DNA of 64,000 nucleotides from Glaciecola sp048820975 (GTDB taxonomy: Bacteria; Pseudomonadota; Gammaproteobacteria; Enterobacterales; Alteromonadaceae). The translations under genes were made by a program, and so were the position numbers. The DNA lies in the NCBI RefSeq assembly GCF_048820975.1, contig NZ_JBMEUF010000001.1:62001-126000 (forward strand). The letters run 5' to 3'. Under the pieces are notes generated by a model. The model searched no databases, was not told where the DNA came from, and saw only the letters and a list, made by a program, of their open reading frames with translations. This document shows, in pieces, positions 25,496 through 33,342 of this stretch. The first letter of the stretch is position 1. Every line of letters starts with the position of its first letter.

Positions 25496-26305
25496 ATGTC
25501 AAAACAACTACTCATTGGGGTAAGTTGTTTATTAATAAGCGGTGCTAGCCTAGGGCAAGCACCGGTTGTTGATGCAACTACAACCAACAACACGCCTGAA
25601 ACCACAAAGGTTCAAGCATCAGCGCTTAATTTAGCAAATGATGACCTAGAAGGCCGCCTCGTTATTTTAGAGCGGATTGTGGATTCACGTACCCAATCGC
25701 AGCAGCGTATGCAAGGGCAGCTTAACGATTTACAAACCGATATTGATGAAATGCGCGGCTCTATAGAGCTTCACAATCATCAGCTTGAAAAACTACTTGA
25801 GCGCCAGCGTGAGTTGTTTTTGGAGCTAGATCGTCGCTTTGAAAATATGCAGCAAGACTCTAATAATTTAGCCAGTGATATTGCTAGCATTGATGCCGGT
25901 ACAACCAGCACACCAAGTAGCAGTACGAACAGCGCAAACGAACAAGTGTCTTATCAAGCAGCCGTTAATCTTATTCTAAAAGATAAAGATTACGATAAAG
26001 CCGTTCCCGCTTTTCAATCGTTTTTGGCGCAATACCCAAATTCCGATTTAACCGCAAACGCGCATTATTGGTTAGGGCAGTTATTGTTTAATAAACAAAA
26101 CTACACTGAAGCAAAAGAGCAGTTTGAGCAAGTGGTGAGTAAATTTACTGATTCACCCAAACGCGCAGATTCTATGTTAAAACTTGGCATGATTGAAAAG
26201 TCGATTGGTAACCAAAGTGCGGCCAATTCATTCTTCAATAAAGTGGTTCAGGAATATCCTGATAGCACACCAGCACGTTTAGCATCACAACAACTGGCTA
26301 ATTAA
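25496..26305 (+). CDS. cpoB: Cell division coordinator CpoB
   Basis: Periplasmic protein coordinating PBP1B with the Tol machine. From ATG 25496 it starts with a signal peptide (MSKQLLIGVSCLLISGASLG), then a coiled-coil trimerisation region (about 50-120), a Ser/Thr-rich linker and TPR repeats (about 150-265: YPNSDLTANAHYWLGQLLFNKQNY in pieces). The frame is open to 25472 inside pal, but that start lacks a signal peptide. 269 residues. Confidence 0.95.
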   Translation: MSKQLLIGVSCLLISGASLGQAPVVDATTTNNTPETTKVQASALNLANDDLEGRLVILERIVDSRTQSQQRMQGQLNDLQTDIDEMRGSIELHNHQLEKLLERQRELFLELDRRFENMQQDSNNLASDIASIDAGTTSTPSSSTNSANEQVSYQAAVNLILKDKDYDKAVPAFQSFLAQYPNSDLTANAHYWLGQLLFNKQNYTEAKEQFEQVVSKFTDSPKRADSMLKLGMIEKSIGNQSAANSFFNKVVQEYPDSTPARLASQQLAN

Positions 26306-26322
26306 TAGCCAGTTGCATTTTT
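26292..26322 (+). terminator. Intrinsic terminator of the tol-pal operon
   Basis: AACTGGCTA (26292-26300) and TAGCCAGTT (26306-26314) form a 9-base stem with loop ATTAA, followed by GCATTTTTC. The left arm overlaps the end of cpoB. Confidence 0.85.
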
Positions 26323-26390
26323 CATTTGCCTACTTTGTATGCAAACAACACTTTATTTACTAAATAAGTAATAAAAAAAGCATTTAGTAC

Positions 26391-26418
26391 TTGCACCCTC
26401 GGCCGATTTCTATATTAT
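26391..26418 (+). promoter_or_regulatory. Probable promoter of the tRNA-Lys pair
   Basis: TTGCAC (26391-26396) and TATTAT (26413-26418) are 16 bases apart, followed by a GC-rich discriminator (GCCGCCG) typical of stringently controlled stable-RNA promoters. Confidence 0.6.
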
Positions 26419-26460
26419 ATGCCGCCGTTGCAACAGATACTGTTGTTTACTAAAAGATAA

Positions 26461-26536
26461 GGGTCGTTAGCTCAGCTGGTAGAGCAGTTGACTTTTAATC
26501 AATTGGTCGCTGGTTCGAATCCAGCACGACCCACCA
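26461..26536 (+). tRNA. tRNA-Lys (anticodon TTT), copy 1
   Basis: 76 bases including encoded CCA. Acceptor arms GGGTCGT and ACGACCC pair, the D arm is GCTCAGCTGGTAGAGC, the anticodon loop is CTTTTAA with anticodon TTT, and the T arm contains GGTTCGAATCC. Identical to the second copy 39 bases downstream. Confidence 0.98.
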
Positions 26537-26575
26537 TCTTTTAGCTAACACATAAAAATGCAACTTCAGGTTTAA

Positions 26576-26651
26576 GGGTCGTTAGCTCAGCTGGTAGAGC
26601 AGTTGACTTTTAATCAATTGGTCGCTGGTTCGAATCCAGCACGACCCACCA
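26576..26651 (+). tRNA. tRNA-Lys (anticodon TTT), copy 2
   Basis: Exact 76-base duplicate of the preceding tRNA-Lys, including CCA. It is presumably cotranscribed with the first copy from the GC-discriminator promoter. Confidence 0.98.
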
Positions 26652-26809
26652 CTTGAACCTGAATACCACAAGCAATCCACATGCTTGTTTAAAAAATTAG
26701 CCATCATAATAATTTATATCATAATATTTGAACTGCTTAAGTGAAATTATTATGACATAACGTATAATACCCTAACCACATCTTTGAGTTTTAACGTAAC
26801 AGCACAATT

Positions 26810-27868
26810 ATGACACTAGCAAACAGAATTGCCCCAATAGATTACCCGTTTCCAAAAAAGCCTGCGAAACTAAGCGATATTCAACAAAGCCAGCTGGTAG
26901 AAGAAATAAAAGCCTTATTGATTGCTAAAAATGCAGTGTTAGTTGCACATTATTATTGTGAGCCTGAAATTCAAGCATTAGCTGAGGCTACCGGCGGCTG
27001 CGTTTCTGATTCTTTAGAAATGGCGCGTTTCGGGCGTGACCACGCTGCGCAAAACCTAGTGGTTGCTGGCGTTAAATTTATGGGTGAAACCGCAAAAATA
27101 CTTAGCCCTGAAAAATCAGTAGTTATGCCCACACTAGAAGCTACCTGCTCATTAGATTTAGGCTGCCCAGTAAAAGAGTTTAGCGAGTTTTGTGACGAGC
27201 ACCCTGATCATACCGTTGTAGTATATGCCAATACCTCTGCTGCGGTTAAAGCGCGCGCTGATTGGGTAGTAACATCAAGCATTGCCCTTGAAATAGTAGA
27301 GCATCTTGATAGCCAAGGTAAAAAAATAATATGGGGGCCTGATCGCCACCTAGGTGCTTACATTCAAAAGCAAACCGGTGCTGATATGCTAATGTGGAAT
27401 GGTGAATGTATTGTACATGACGAGTTTTCAGCGCAAGCGCTTTTAAAAGCCAAGCACTTATATCCTGATGCCGCTATTTTGGTGCACCCTGAATCACCAG
27501 CGAGTGTAGTGGAAATGGCAGATGCTGTTGGGTCAACCACACAGCTTATTAAAGCCGCTAGCGAATTACCTAACGAAAGGCTAATAGTGGCAACTGACCG
27601 AGGCATTTTTTACAAGATGCAACAGCTAGTACCAAACAAGACCTTATTAGAAGCCCCAACGGCCGGTGACGGCGCTACATGTAAAAGCTGTGCTCATTGC
27701 CCTTGGATGGCAATGAACGGCTTACAAGCGGTTAAAGAGGCCTTGGTTGAGCCAGAAGGGCGGGAGATTTTTGTTGACCCAGCGCTGGCTAAAAAAGCCA
27801 TGGTGCCACTTAACAGAATGTTAGATTTTGCTGCACAGCTTAAAATACAAGCCAAAGGTAATGCATAA
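26810..27868 (+). CDS. nadA: Quinolinate synthase A
   Basis: Iron-sulfur enzyme of NAD synthesis condensing iminoaspartate with dihydroxyacetone phosphate. Cluster Cys candidates are in ATCSLDLGCP, GECIVH and the terminal CKSCAHCPWMAMN motif. The N-terminal VLVAHYYCEPEIQALAEATGG and ANTSAAVKA are family hallmarks. 352 residues, full length; ATG 26810 is the only sensible start. Confidence 0.97.
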   Translation: MTLANRIAPIDYPFPKKPAKLSDIQQSQLVEEIKALLIAKNAVLVAHYYCEPEIQALAEATGGCVSDSLEMARFGRDHAAQNLVVAGVKFMGETAKILSPEKSVVMPTLEATCSLDLGCPVKEFSEFCDEHPDHTVVVYANTSAAVKARADWVVTSSIALEIVEHLDSQGKKIIWGPDRHLGAYIQKQTGADMLMWNGECIVHDEFSAQALLKAKHLYPDAAILVHPESPASVVEMADAVGSTTQLIKAASELPNERLIVATDRGIFYKMQQLVPNKTLLEAPTAGDGATCKSCAHCPWMAMNGLQAVKEALVEPEGREIFVDPALAKKAMVPLNRMLDFAAQLKIQAKGNA

Positions 27869-27921
27869 AGCTGCTCAGCGATTAAAAAGCGAGCTAAGTA
27901 GATGGTAAAAGCAATATTTTC

Positions 27922-27949
27922 TTGCATACAAAGCGTGGTTTGCTAACAT
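27922..27949 (+). promoter_or_regulatory. Probable tRNA-Ser promoter
   Basis: TTGCAT (27922-27927) and TAACAT (27944-27949) are 16 bases apart, followed by a GC-rich discriminator (ACGCGCCCC), about 45 bases before the tRNA. Confidence 0.5.
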
Positions 27950-27995
27950 ACGCGCCCCACTTAAGGTAAGCGTTTAGCTTATTTTACAAAGATTT

Positions 27996-28086
27996 GGAGA
28001 GATGGCTGAGTGGCTGAAGGCGCACGCCTGGAAAGTGTGTAAGGGTTAATAGCCCTTCGAGGGTTCGAATCCCTCTCTCTCCGCCA
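27996..28086 (+). tRNA. tRNA-Ser (anticodon GGA)
   Basis: 91 bases with CCA. Acceptor arms GGAGAGA and TCTCTCC pair; the anticodon loop is CTGGAAA with GGA; the long variable arm (GGGTTAATAGCCC region) is typical of tRNA-Ser; the T arm contains GGTTCGAATCC. An integrase remnant starts about 100 bases downstream, so the 3' end is the likely integration site of the island. Confidence 0.98.
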
Positions 28087-28098
28087 AATAATCTTGAA

Positions 28099-28119
28099 AG
28101 CCCTTATGAAATAAGGGCT
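28099..28119 (+). terminator. Hairpin after tRNA-Ser
   Basis: AGCCCTTAT and ATAAGGGCT pair perfectly around GAA, 12 bases after the tRNA. There is no T-run after the stem, so it is a weak terminator or a processing structure. Confidence 0.45.
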
Positions 28120-28187
28120 ACAGCGACGCAGTTTTGGAGTTTTTAAAACTTTGTCACGCTACTCTGTCACAAAATGGCAGTTTAGAC

Positions 28188-28448
28188 ATGAAAAATAATG
28201 TACCTCCAACACACTTATATCGATTCAAAGACTCTCAAAATTATTTTATTCGCTTCAGAATGAATTTTTTCAAAAACATCAGCTATATTAAAGATAACGA
28301 CTATTTCGTAGCGTCGTTGCGCACTCATCGTTATGACGATGCACGATGGTTAGCGTTCTACATTAAAAAGAATTTGTCTAAGGAGATAGCCATGGAAGGC
28401 CTTTCAAACAATGCAGTTAAATATGCGGTGCCTACTGTAATGGTCTAA
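28188..28448 (+). pseudogene. Truncated integrase (N-terminal remnant)
   Basis: From ATG 28188 about 80 residues resemble the N-terminal domain of tRNA-targeting tyrosine recombinases: HLYRFKDSQNYFIRFRMN followed by VASLRTHRYDDARWLAFYIKK, the pattern of a small beta-sheet plus helix that precedes the SAM-like domain. The frame runs into the left end of the IS element and stops at TAA 28446-28448, so the core-binding and catalytic domains are missing. No remaining integrase sequence appears after the IS. The family call is inferred from this pattern and from the tRNA-adjacent position. Confidence 0.65.
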
Positions 28449-28502
28449 TTTTCCTAGACACCTAGTTAGAGGTAATATAACCAAAACTAACGAGGTTTTA
28501 AA

Positions 28503-28810
28503 ATGGGTAGAAGATTATTTACAGCAGAATTTAAACGCGAGTGTGCAGAGCTTGTTCTCACCAAAACTATAGAGTCAAAGATGCTGCCGAAGCGATGAAT
28601 ATAGGCCAATCTACATTGCAAAGATGGATGAGACAATATAGGGGCGAGCAATCAGGCGTTACGCCCAAAGCTACGGCGATTACTGAAGAGCATCGCCGAA
28701 TCCAGCAACTTGAAGCACAAGTAAAACAGTTGAAAAGCGACAATGACCTATTAAAAAAAGCTTCCGCCTTTTTCGCCATGGAAATGAACGTCAGCAACAA
28801 GTCGCGCTGA
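28503..28810 (+). pseudogene. IS3-family transposase orfA, frameshifted
   Basis: Starts MGRRLFTAEFKRECAELVL in one frame, then continues as NYRVKDAAEAMNIGQSTLQRW in another. The switch is at an A-run around 28560-28566, where one extra A would restore the frame. The rest has the helix-turn-helix and leucine-zipper tail (LEAQVKQLKSDNDLLKKASAF). An A7G slippery site at 28753-28760 is the expected programmed -1 frameshift toward orfB. Confidence 0.85.
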
Positions 28811-29649
28811 AGCTGAAAAAGGCTGGACATAAAGTCCGTGATGTTTGTCGGTGTTTACATGTCAAACGCAGTACGTTTTATGCCCGTTGTAAAGTGAAGT
28901 CAATCAAAGCCGAACAAGTTAGGCTAACCGCTGCTATGGAGCACGTGCACCAAGAAATGGATGCAACGTATGGTAGCAGACGAATGTTGAGTGAAGTACG
29001 CGAGCTTGGATTTGACATAGGGCGATACAAAGTCAGGCGGCTTATGCGGCAACTAAAATTAGTTGCTAAACGTCCAAAACAACATCGCTACCCAACTTAT
29101 GGCAAGTTAAGCGTCATTGCGCCTAACGATGTTAAATCGTCAATTTAACCCTGAGAAAGTAAATACTTATTGGTCTGGTGACATCACCTATGTTCGCACC
29201 TCCCAAGGCTGGTTATATTTGGCTATTGTGATGGATTTGTATTCACGTAAAGTTATTAGTTGGGCATTCTCAGATAAGCCCAATGGTGAATTAACAACCC
29301 GGGCATTACGACCAGCAATAAATAAGCGCAATCCCAATCAACCAGTGGTATTTCACACTGACCAAGGTGCTCAAACACGAGTGAGGCCTTTCAAAGCTGT
29401 ATGGCTGAGCACAACGTTATTTCGAGTATGAGTCGAAAAGGAAATTGTTTGGATAATGCAGTGACAGAACGATTTTTTAGAAGTTTGAAATCTGAAAGGG
29501 TAAACTATCGAAGATACGAGAGTCGCAGTCAGGCAATTGGCGACATTATTGCTTACATTGAGCCGTTTTATAATCAAAAACGGCGGCATGCCAAACTGGG
29601 TAACATTTCCCCAGTAGAATATGAGTTAAGAAATGTAAAAAGTGTCTGA
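28761..29649 (+). pseudogene. IS3-family transposase orfB, multiply frameshifted
   Basis: The DDE integrase region is spread over three frames: an N-terminal part to about 29130 (ATYGSRRMLSEVRE), a middle part with SGDITYVRTSQGWLYLAIVMD and FHTDQGAQ (two catalytic Asp), and a C-terminal part from about 29390 with GNCLDNAVTERFFRSLKSE (catalytic Glu) and YNQKRRHAKLGNISPVEYE. Breaks at about 29130 and 29370-29400 mean it cannot be made as one protein. Confidence 0.88.
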
Positions 29650-29719
29650 CGAAGTGTCTAAGGTAATTAGACCATTACAATCAAACAAGCTAGCCCACAA
29701 ATTTATTTACCTCTTTTTG

Positions 29720-29747
29720 TTATTTTAACAACCAACTATGCGTTTCT
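29720..29747 (+). promoter_or_regulatory. Island motif, copy 1 (candidate shared promoter)
   Basis: TTATTTTAACAAC, seven bases, then GCGTTTCT, 41 bases before the first island gene. The same two blocks at identical spacing occur at 38364-38391 and 40542-40569, each in front of an island transcription unit. The arrangement resembles the two-block promoters of ECF sigma factors, but the exact -35 and -10 assignment is not settled. Confidence 0.6.
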
Positions 29748-29788
29748 CTTTGTAGACGGTTCATTTCAATCGCTCAAAGGAGATTTAC

Positions 29789-30829
29789 ATGCATACAATC
29801 AAACAGACCTTATGTTTTATCACGCTTTTTACAATATTCTGTATAAGCTTTAAGTTCGAATTTGAAGCTTATAGTCACTTCTTGCAACAAATGACTTCAT
29901 CGGTCAATGCAGATTTATGGCCTGCGGTTGTCGCCTTTACCTTTAACGCCGGAAAATTATTACTCTTTAAGGCGATTGTTGAACACAAAAACTTAGGGTT
30001 TCTCAAGCTCTGGAAGCACTACCTTGCGTTAACGGGGCTGATTTTAAACTCTTTCATGTGTGCTTTTTGTGTCATGTCTTACAGCTTAGAGTCGGCGAAT
30101 ATCGACGTTGTATTAGCTGATCAAAAAGCAAAGGCGCAAGTACAATACGATTCTGAAGTGCAAGTAACAGAGCAAAAAAATACGCTGTTATCCCAACAGC
30201 TACTTAGAAAGTACGAAGCTAACATCGCCCAAATTAACGCGGCATATCAGCCACAAATAGATAAATACGACACTGAGTTAACCCTAGAGATGGACGATAA
30301 AAACTCTGTCACCGGTGTTTTTATCGACAGAGAATATCGCGCAATACAAGATAAGTTAACGGCAGCCCAAGCTTTAAAAAAACGAGAAGTTGATGCCGCT
30401 AGCAGGCAGTATAATATGCAGGTCGTTGGTTTGAGTAATCAACTCACCAAGCAGCTCAATACTTTGAGTCAAACCTACCTTGATTCTCTTGCCCTACTGA
30501 CGGTAGATAATCTACAAAATTCAGGTATCGGTCGTATACATTCTCCACTTATTACTAAGTCGTTGAATGTTTTTAATCGCGTTTCACAAAGCAACATTGA
30601 TTACATGTACCTTATTGCTTTTGTTTCTTTACTTATGGCAGTGATTGTTGAATCTCTTGCGTTTTCGCTTATTCAAACTTTGCATTTATCAACTGTATCC
30701 TTGCACACAGCTAGTGACGCTGTAGCCAACCGCTCTGCACCAAGCGACAACGCTACGTCTGAAAGCCCAACACCAAGCAGCACTGAACCTGCCCAGCCAA
30801 TCATCCATAAAACGCCATTAATGGCATAG
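29789..30829 (+). CDS. Island membrane protein with coiled coil (unknown)
   Basis: I do not recognise a family. The 346 residues show hydrophobic segments at about 5-24, 43-63 and 78-98, a long charged region predicted to be coiled coil (about 110-240, rich in Gln, Lys and Ala), another membrane segment at about 271-295, and a Ser/Thr/Pro-rich tail. An AAAGGAG ribosome site precedes ATG 29789. It is the first gene of the island operon, behind motif copy 1. The layout of helices flanking a long coiled coil suggests a structural or sensor component in the inner membrane. Confidence 0.8.
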   Translation: MHTIKQTLCFITLFTIFCISFKFEFEAYSHFLQQMTSSVNADLWPAVVAFTFNAGKLLLFKAIVEHKNLGFLKLWKHYLALTGLILNSFMCAFCVMSYSLESANIDVVLADQKAKAQVQYDSEVQVTEQKNTLLSQQLLRKYEANIAQINAAYQPQIDKYDTELTLEMDDKNSVTGVFIDREYRAIQDKLTAAQALKKREVDAASRQYNMQVVGLSNQLTKQLNTLSQTYLDSLALLTVDNLQNSGIGRIHSPLITKSLNVFNRVSQSNIDYMYLIAFVSLLMAVIVESLAFSLIQTLHLSTVSLHTASDAVANRSAPSDNATSESPTPSSTEPAQPIIHKTPLMA

Positions 30830-30838
30830 GACACAATC

Positions 30839-31867
30839 ATGACTAAATTAAATACACGATTAAAACCCAGATATTTTGCATCAATCGCTGCCAGTATTGC
30901 AGTAATAGCAGCCTGCTTACTCTTTTGGAACTGGCTTTATAGCCAACAATTATTTGCGGTGGGATATGTGAGCGAAATACTCACAACTCCGAGTCAGTAC
31001 CGTGTGCTGATTTTAAATGGCCTCTTTGAAGAGTCGGGTGTCGCTTTGTTAAGTTCATCAAGCGCTGAGGTAGCCCTTGGTGATTGGTTAATGGTATATG
31101 GCACAAACTATCAAGCCGATGCCCAGTTGCTTATTGCTGATAGTTTTCTGCATAACCCAATATTGTCTTATTTGCCACAATATAGCCCGCAGCAGTGGTT
31201 AACTTATGTATCTGAGTATAAATATATGGCAATTTTACTTGCAGGCGTCTTGATATTGTCGTCAGGAACTTGCTTTCGGTATTCGTATACCTTGCTGGTT
31301 ACCTTGTTTCTGCTTGTTTCGCTTTGGCATGCAGGACATGCCGCAACGGTTTACGGCTACATCGACACCAGCGGCGTAGAGTATTACCTATTGTTTGGCA
31401 TTGTTGGGCTTTTTGGGCTACTGGCATACAGAACCCATGACAAATTTCAAATATCGAGTCGCATCGTACTAGGTGTTTTAACCTTCATGTACGGAAGCGA
31501 ACTCGCGAATTGGCTCGGCTTCGGACAAGGCGATTTCGACCTATTGCTATTTATTGTCGCGGTTTCTTTTCCTACAGCTATTACGCCTCTATTTGCTGCG
31601 TATTTATTGTCAAAAGGCTTTGCTACAAAGGCTGTTGGTGACTACATGTTGCTAGCTTTGGCATACGCTCTTTCGTTTGCCTTACTTGACCGCAATACGC
31701 CTCAGCGTTTGTTTAAATCTTTCAATAAACAAAGTGTAAAACACAAGCTAAAAAATAGCTTAACTCGCCAAATTCACCAATTTAAAAAGCAATTTAAGCC
31801 AGCATCAACTTTGCAAGTAAAAGGCAAAGTTACCCTTGCTGAGTTAATGAACAAAAGGAGCGCGTAA
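30839..31867 (+). CDS. Island multi-pass membrane protein (unknown)
   Basis: 342 residues, no recognised family. One N-terminal membrane segment (about 12-34) is followed by a soluble, probably periplasmic, region (about 40-125: VGYVSEILTTPSQYRVLILN) and then six or so membrane segments (about 128-285). The C-terminal 60 residues are very basic (KQSVKHKLKNSLTRQIHQFKK) and should lie in the cytoplasm, where they could contact nucleic acid, lipid or a partner. It begins nine bases after the previous gene, and its TAA overlaps the next ATG. Confidence 0.8.
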   Translation: MTKLNTRLKPRYFASIAASIAVIAACLLFWNWLYSQQLFAVGYVSEILTTPSQYRVLILNGLFEESGVALLSSSSAEVALGDWLMVYGTNYQADAQLLIADSFLHNPILSYLPQYSPQQWLTYVSEYKYMAILLAGVLILSSGTCFRYSYTLLVTLFLLVSLWHAGHAATVYGYIDTSGVEYYLLFGIVGLFGLLAYRTHDKFQISSRIVLGVLTFMYGSELANWLGFGQGDFDLLLFIVAVSFPTAITPLFAAYLLSKGFATKAVGDYMLLALAYALSFALLDRNTPQRLFKSFNKQSVKHKLKNSLTRQIHQFKKQFKPASTLQVKGKVTLAELMNKRSA

Positions 31868-32271
31868 TGACAAACTTTACTGCTTTAAGCCAAACCTCAT
31901 TGTCTGCAGAAGTTATCGAATTGCTAAATAAACAAGGTGTTATTGATGTGCAATCTGCCATTGCTTTATTGAGCAGGCTAAAGCTAGACAATAGTCAAAC
32001 CATATTAAACGATGACCAGTTACGACAAGCGTGGACATGCCTTGCAAGCTACCAAAGCGATGATAATAAAGATTTTGCGGCTACGCATAACTTACCGCCT
32101 ATGACATGTTATGGCGGCATACCTAACGCAGCAAAACGCAGTGTTAGTGATAATGCCAAGGTGGCGCTATATAACTTACTTGAACAACTGCAAAATAATA
32201 AAAACAATCCGGATAATGCAAACAAGGGTCAATTGGGTCAAGCAAACAATAAGGATGACAACAATGAATAA
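31867..32271 (+). CDS. Island small soluble protein (unknown)
   Basis: 134 residues with no signal or membrane segment. The N-terminal half is helical (LSAEVIELLNKQGVIDVQSAIALLSR), and the C-terminus is Asn/Gln/Asp-rich and probably disordered. It starts at TAATG overlapping the preceding gene, and its 3' end overlaps the peptidase start by eight bases, so it is very likely translated with them. No function can be assigned. Confidence 0.7.
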   Translation: MTNFTALSQTSLSAEVIELLNKQGVIDVQSAIALLSRLKLDNSQTILNDDQLRQAWTCLASYQSDDNKDFAATHNLPPMTCYGGIPNAAKRSVSDNAKVALYNLLEQLQNNKNNPDNANKGQLGQANNKDDNNE

Positions 32272-33322
32272 AGATATTTTTACCCCTATTGATGAACTTA
32301 ATTTTGCGAGTTTAACCCGGCAACACGCGGCAACATTGAAACGCTCAGGAATCGCCACTTTTGCCCACTTAAATGAGGCCTTGCGACGTGAATCTAAACA
32401 GCCAAAATTATACGGCATTCAAACTAAGGCCTTGCGCGAAGACTGTATGCAATATGAGAAGAAGGTTACACGAGGAAACCTCGCTTATAACAAGGGGCCA
32501 ATTATCGTGCCACCTATGGGCATGGTGCTCGATGCAAAAGACTCTCCTACTATAATGCAGCGCCGTCAAAACACGCAGTCGGAGCGATTAGCTTTATCAC
32601 AATTGGCACAGTCTTTAGAAGACGAGTTACCTAAGGAGTATTTGCTAAACGATTTAATGCAAGATGTCAGAAATCAACAGTATTTGGGCTCATGTACCGG
32701 CTTTGGATCTATTAACAGTCGTGAGTTTTTAGTGCAACTCGCTTTGTCGCCAGGCTTTGCGTATCGTGGCGCCAAAATGCTTGATGGTTATCCTTATCTT
32801 GAGGGCAGTTGGCAAGAGTTTGCCTTCGAATTTATGGTCAAGCATGGGGCTGTTTTAGAGTCGGAATACCCATACGAAATGTGTTTAAACGAAGAGTGTA
32901 TTGAGCCTTATCTTGATATAGCGACGACTTTTGCTATTTCGTCGTATGTTGACTTAATGGTAGAGCATGAATACTTAGTCAGCGTATTAAAAGCGGCGCT
33001 TAGCGGATACTTGATGCCTGAACTTGGTCCGCAACCGGTATCGATATCAGTGGCCGTGTACGAATCTTTTTGTGATTATGCGGCTTACTCAACGGGCTTA
33101 ATACCGGTTCCACTGGCCTCTGAAAAACAAGAAGGCGGGCATGCTATGTGTGTGTGTAGATATACATCGCTTTATGGTGTAGATTACTTTTTGGTTATTA
33201 ACAGCTGGGGTAAAAGTTTTGCCCAAAACAGCCCACTAGGCTTACCCGGCTATGCATTAATTCCTGCTGCTTATATCGCTACACCAGGTTTGGTTGGGGA
33301 GTTACTGATGCCCTTGGAATAA
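32264..33322 (+). CDS. Island papain-like (C1-type) cysteine peptidase with alpha-CTD-like N-terminus
   Basis: Predicted cytoplasmic cysteine peptidase: no signal peptide. All papain landmarks are visible: oxyanion Gln and nucleophile in NQQYLGSCTGFGS (Cys 144), catalytic His in EGGHAMCVC (His 293) and Asn in VINSWGKSF (Asn 313). Residues about 7-62 (IDELNFASLTRQHAATLKRSG ... YGIQTKALRE) resemble the helix-hairpin-helix fold of the RNA polymerase alpha C-terminal domain. ATG 32264, nine bases after AAGGA, is chosen; the longer open frame from 32111 runs through the previous gene. 352 residues. Substrate unknown; the adjacent sigma factor gene suggests a regulatory or effector target. Confidence 0.85.
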   Translation: MNKDIFTPIDELNFASLTRQHAATLKRSGIATFAHLNEALRRESKQPKLYGIQTKALREDCMQYEKKVTRGNLAYNKGPIIVPPMGMVLDAKDSPTIMQRRQNTQSERLALSQLAQSLEDELPKEYLLNDLMQDVRNQQYLGSCTGFGSINSREFLVQLALSPGFAYRGAKMLDGYPYLEGSWQEFAFEFMVKHGAVLESEYPYEMCLNEECIEPYLDIATTFAISSYVDLMVEHEYLVSVLKAALSGYLMPELGPQPVSISVAVYESFCDYAAYSTGLIPVPLASEKQEGGHAMCVCRYTSLYGVDYFLVINSWGKSFAQNSPLGLPGYALIPAAYIATPGLVGELLMPLE

Positions 33323-33342
33323 TATGAAATGGAGTATTTAAT

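Larger units (their letters stand above)
28436..29679 (+). mobile_element. Decayed IS3-family insertion sequence
   Basis: About 1244 bases bounded by terminal inverted repeats: the left end starts TGTAATGGTCTAATT and the reverse complement of the right end starts identically, with further partial match (TAGACAC). Inside are orfA/orfB transposase frames with a DDE core. At least three apparent frameshifts break the coding. The bases flanking the two ends (TAC before, ATC after) are not a target duplication, so the ends may have been joined by deletion or recombination rather than a single simple insertion. Confidence 0.88.

Noticed and set aside
28436..29679. Functional transposase
   Set aside because: Beyond the expected programmed frameshift at A7G, at least three other frame changes are needed, so the element is treated as decayed.
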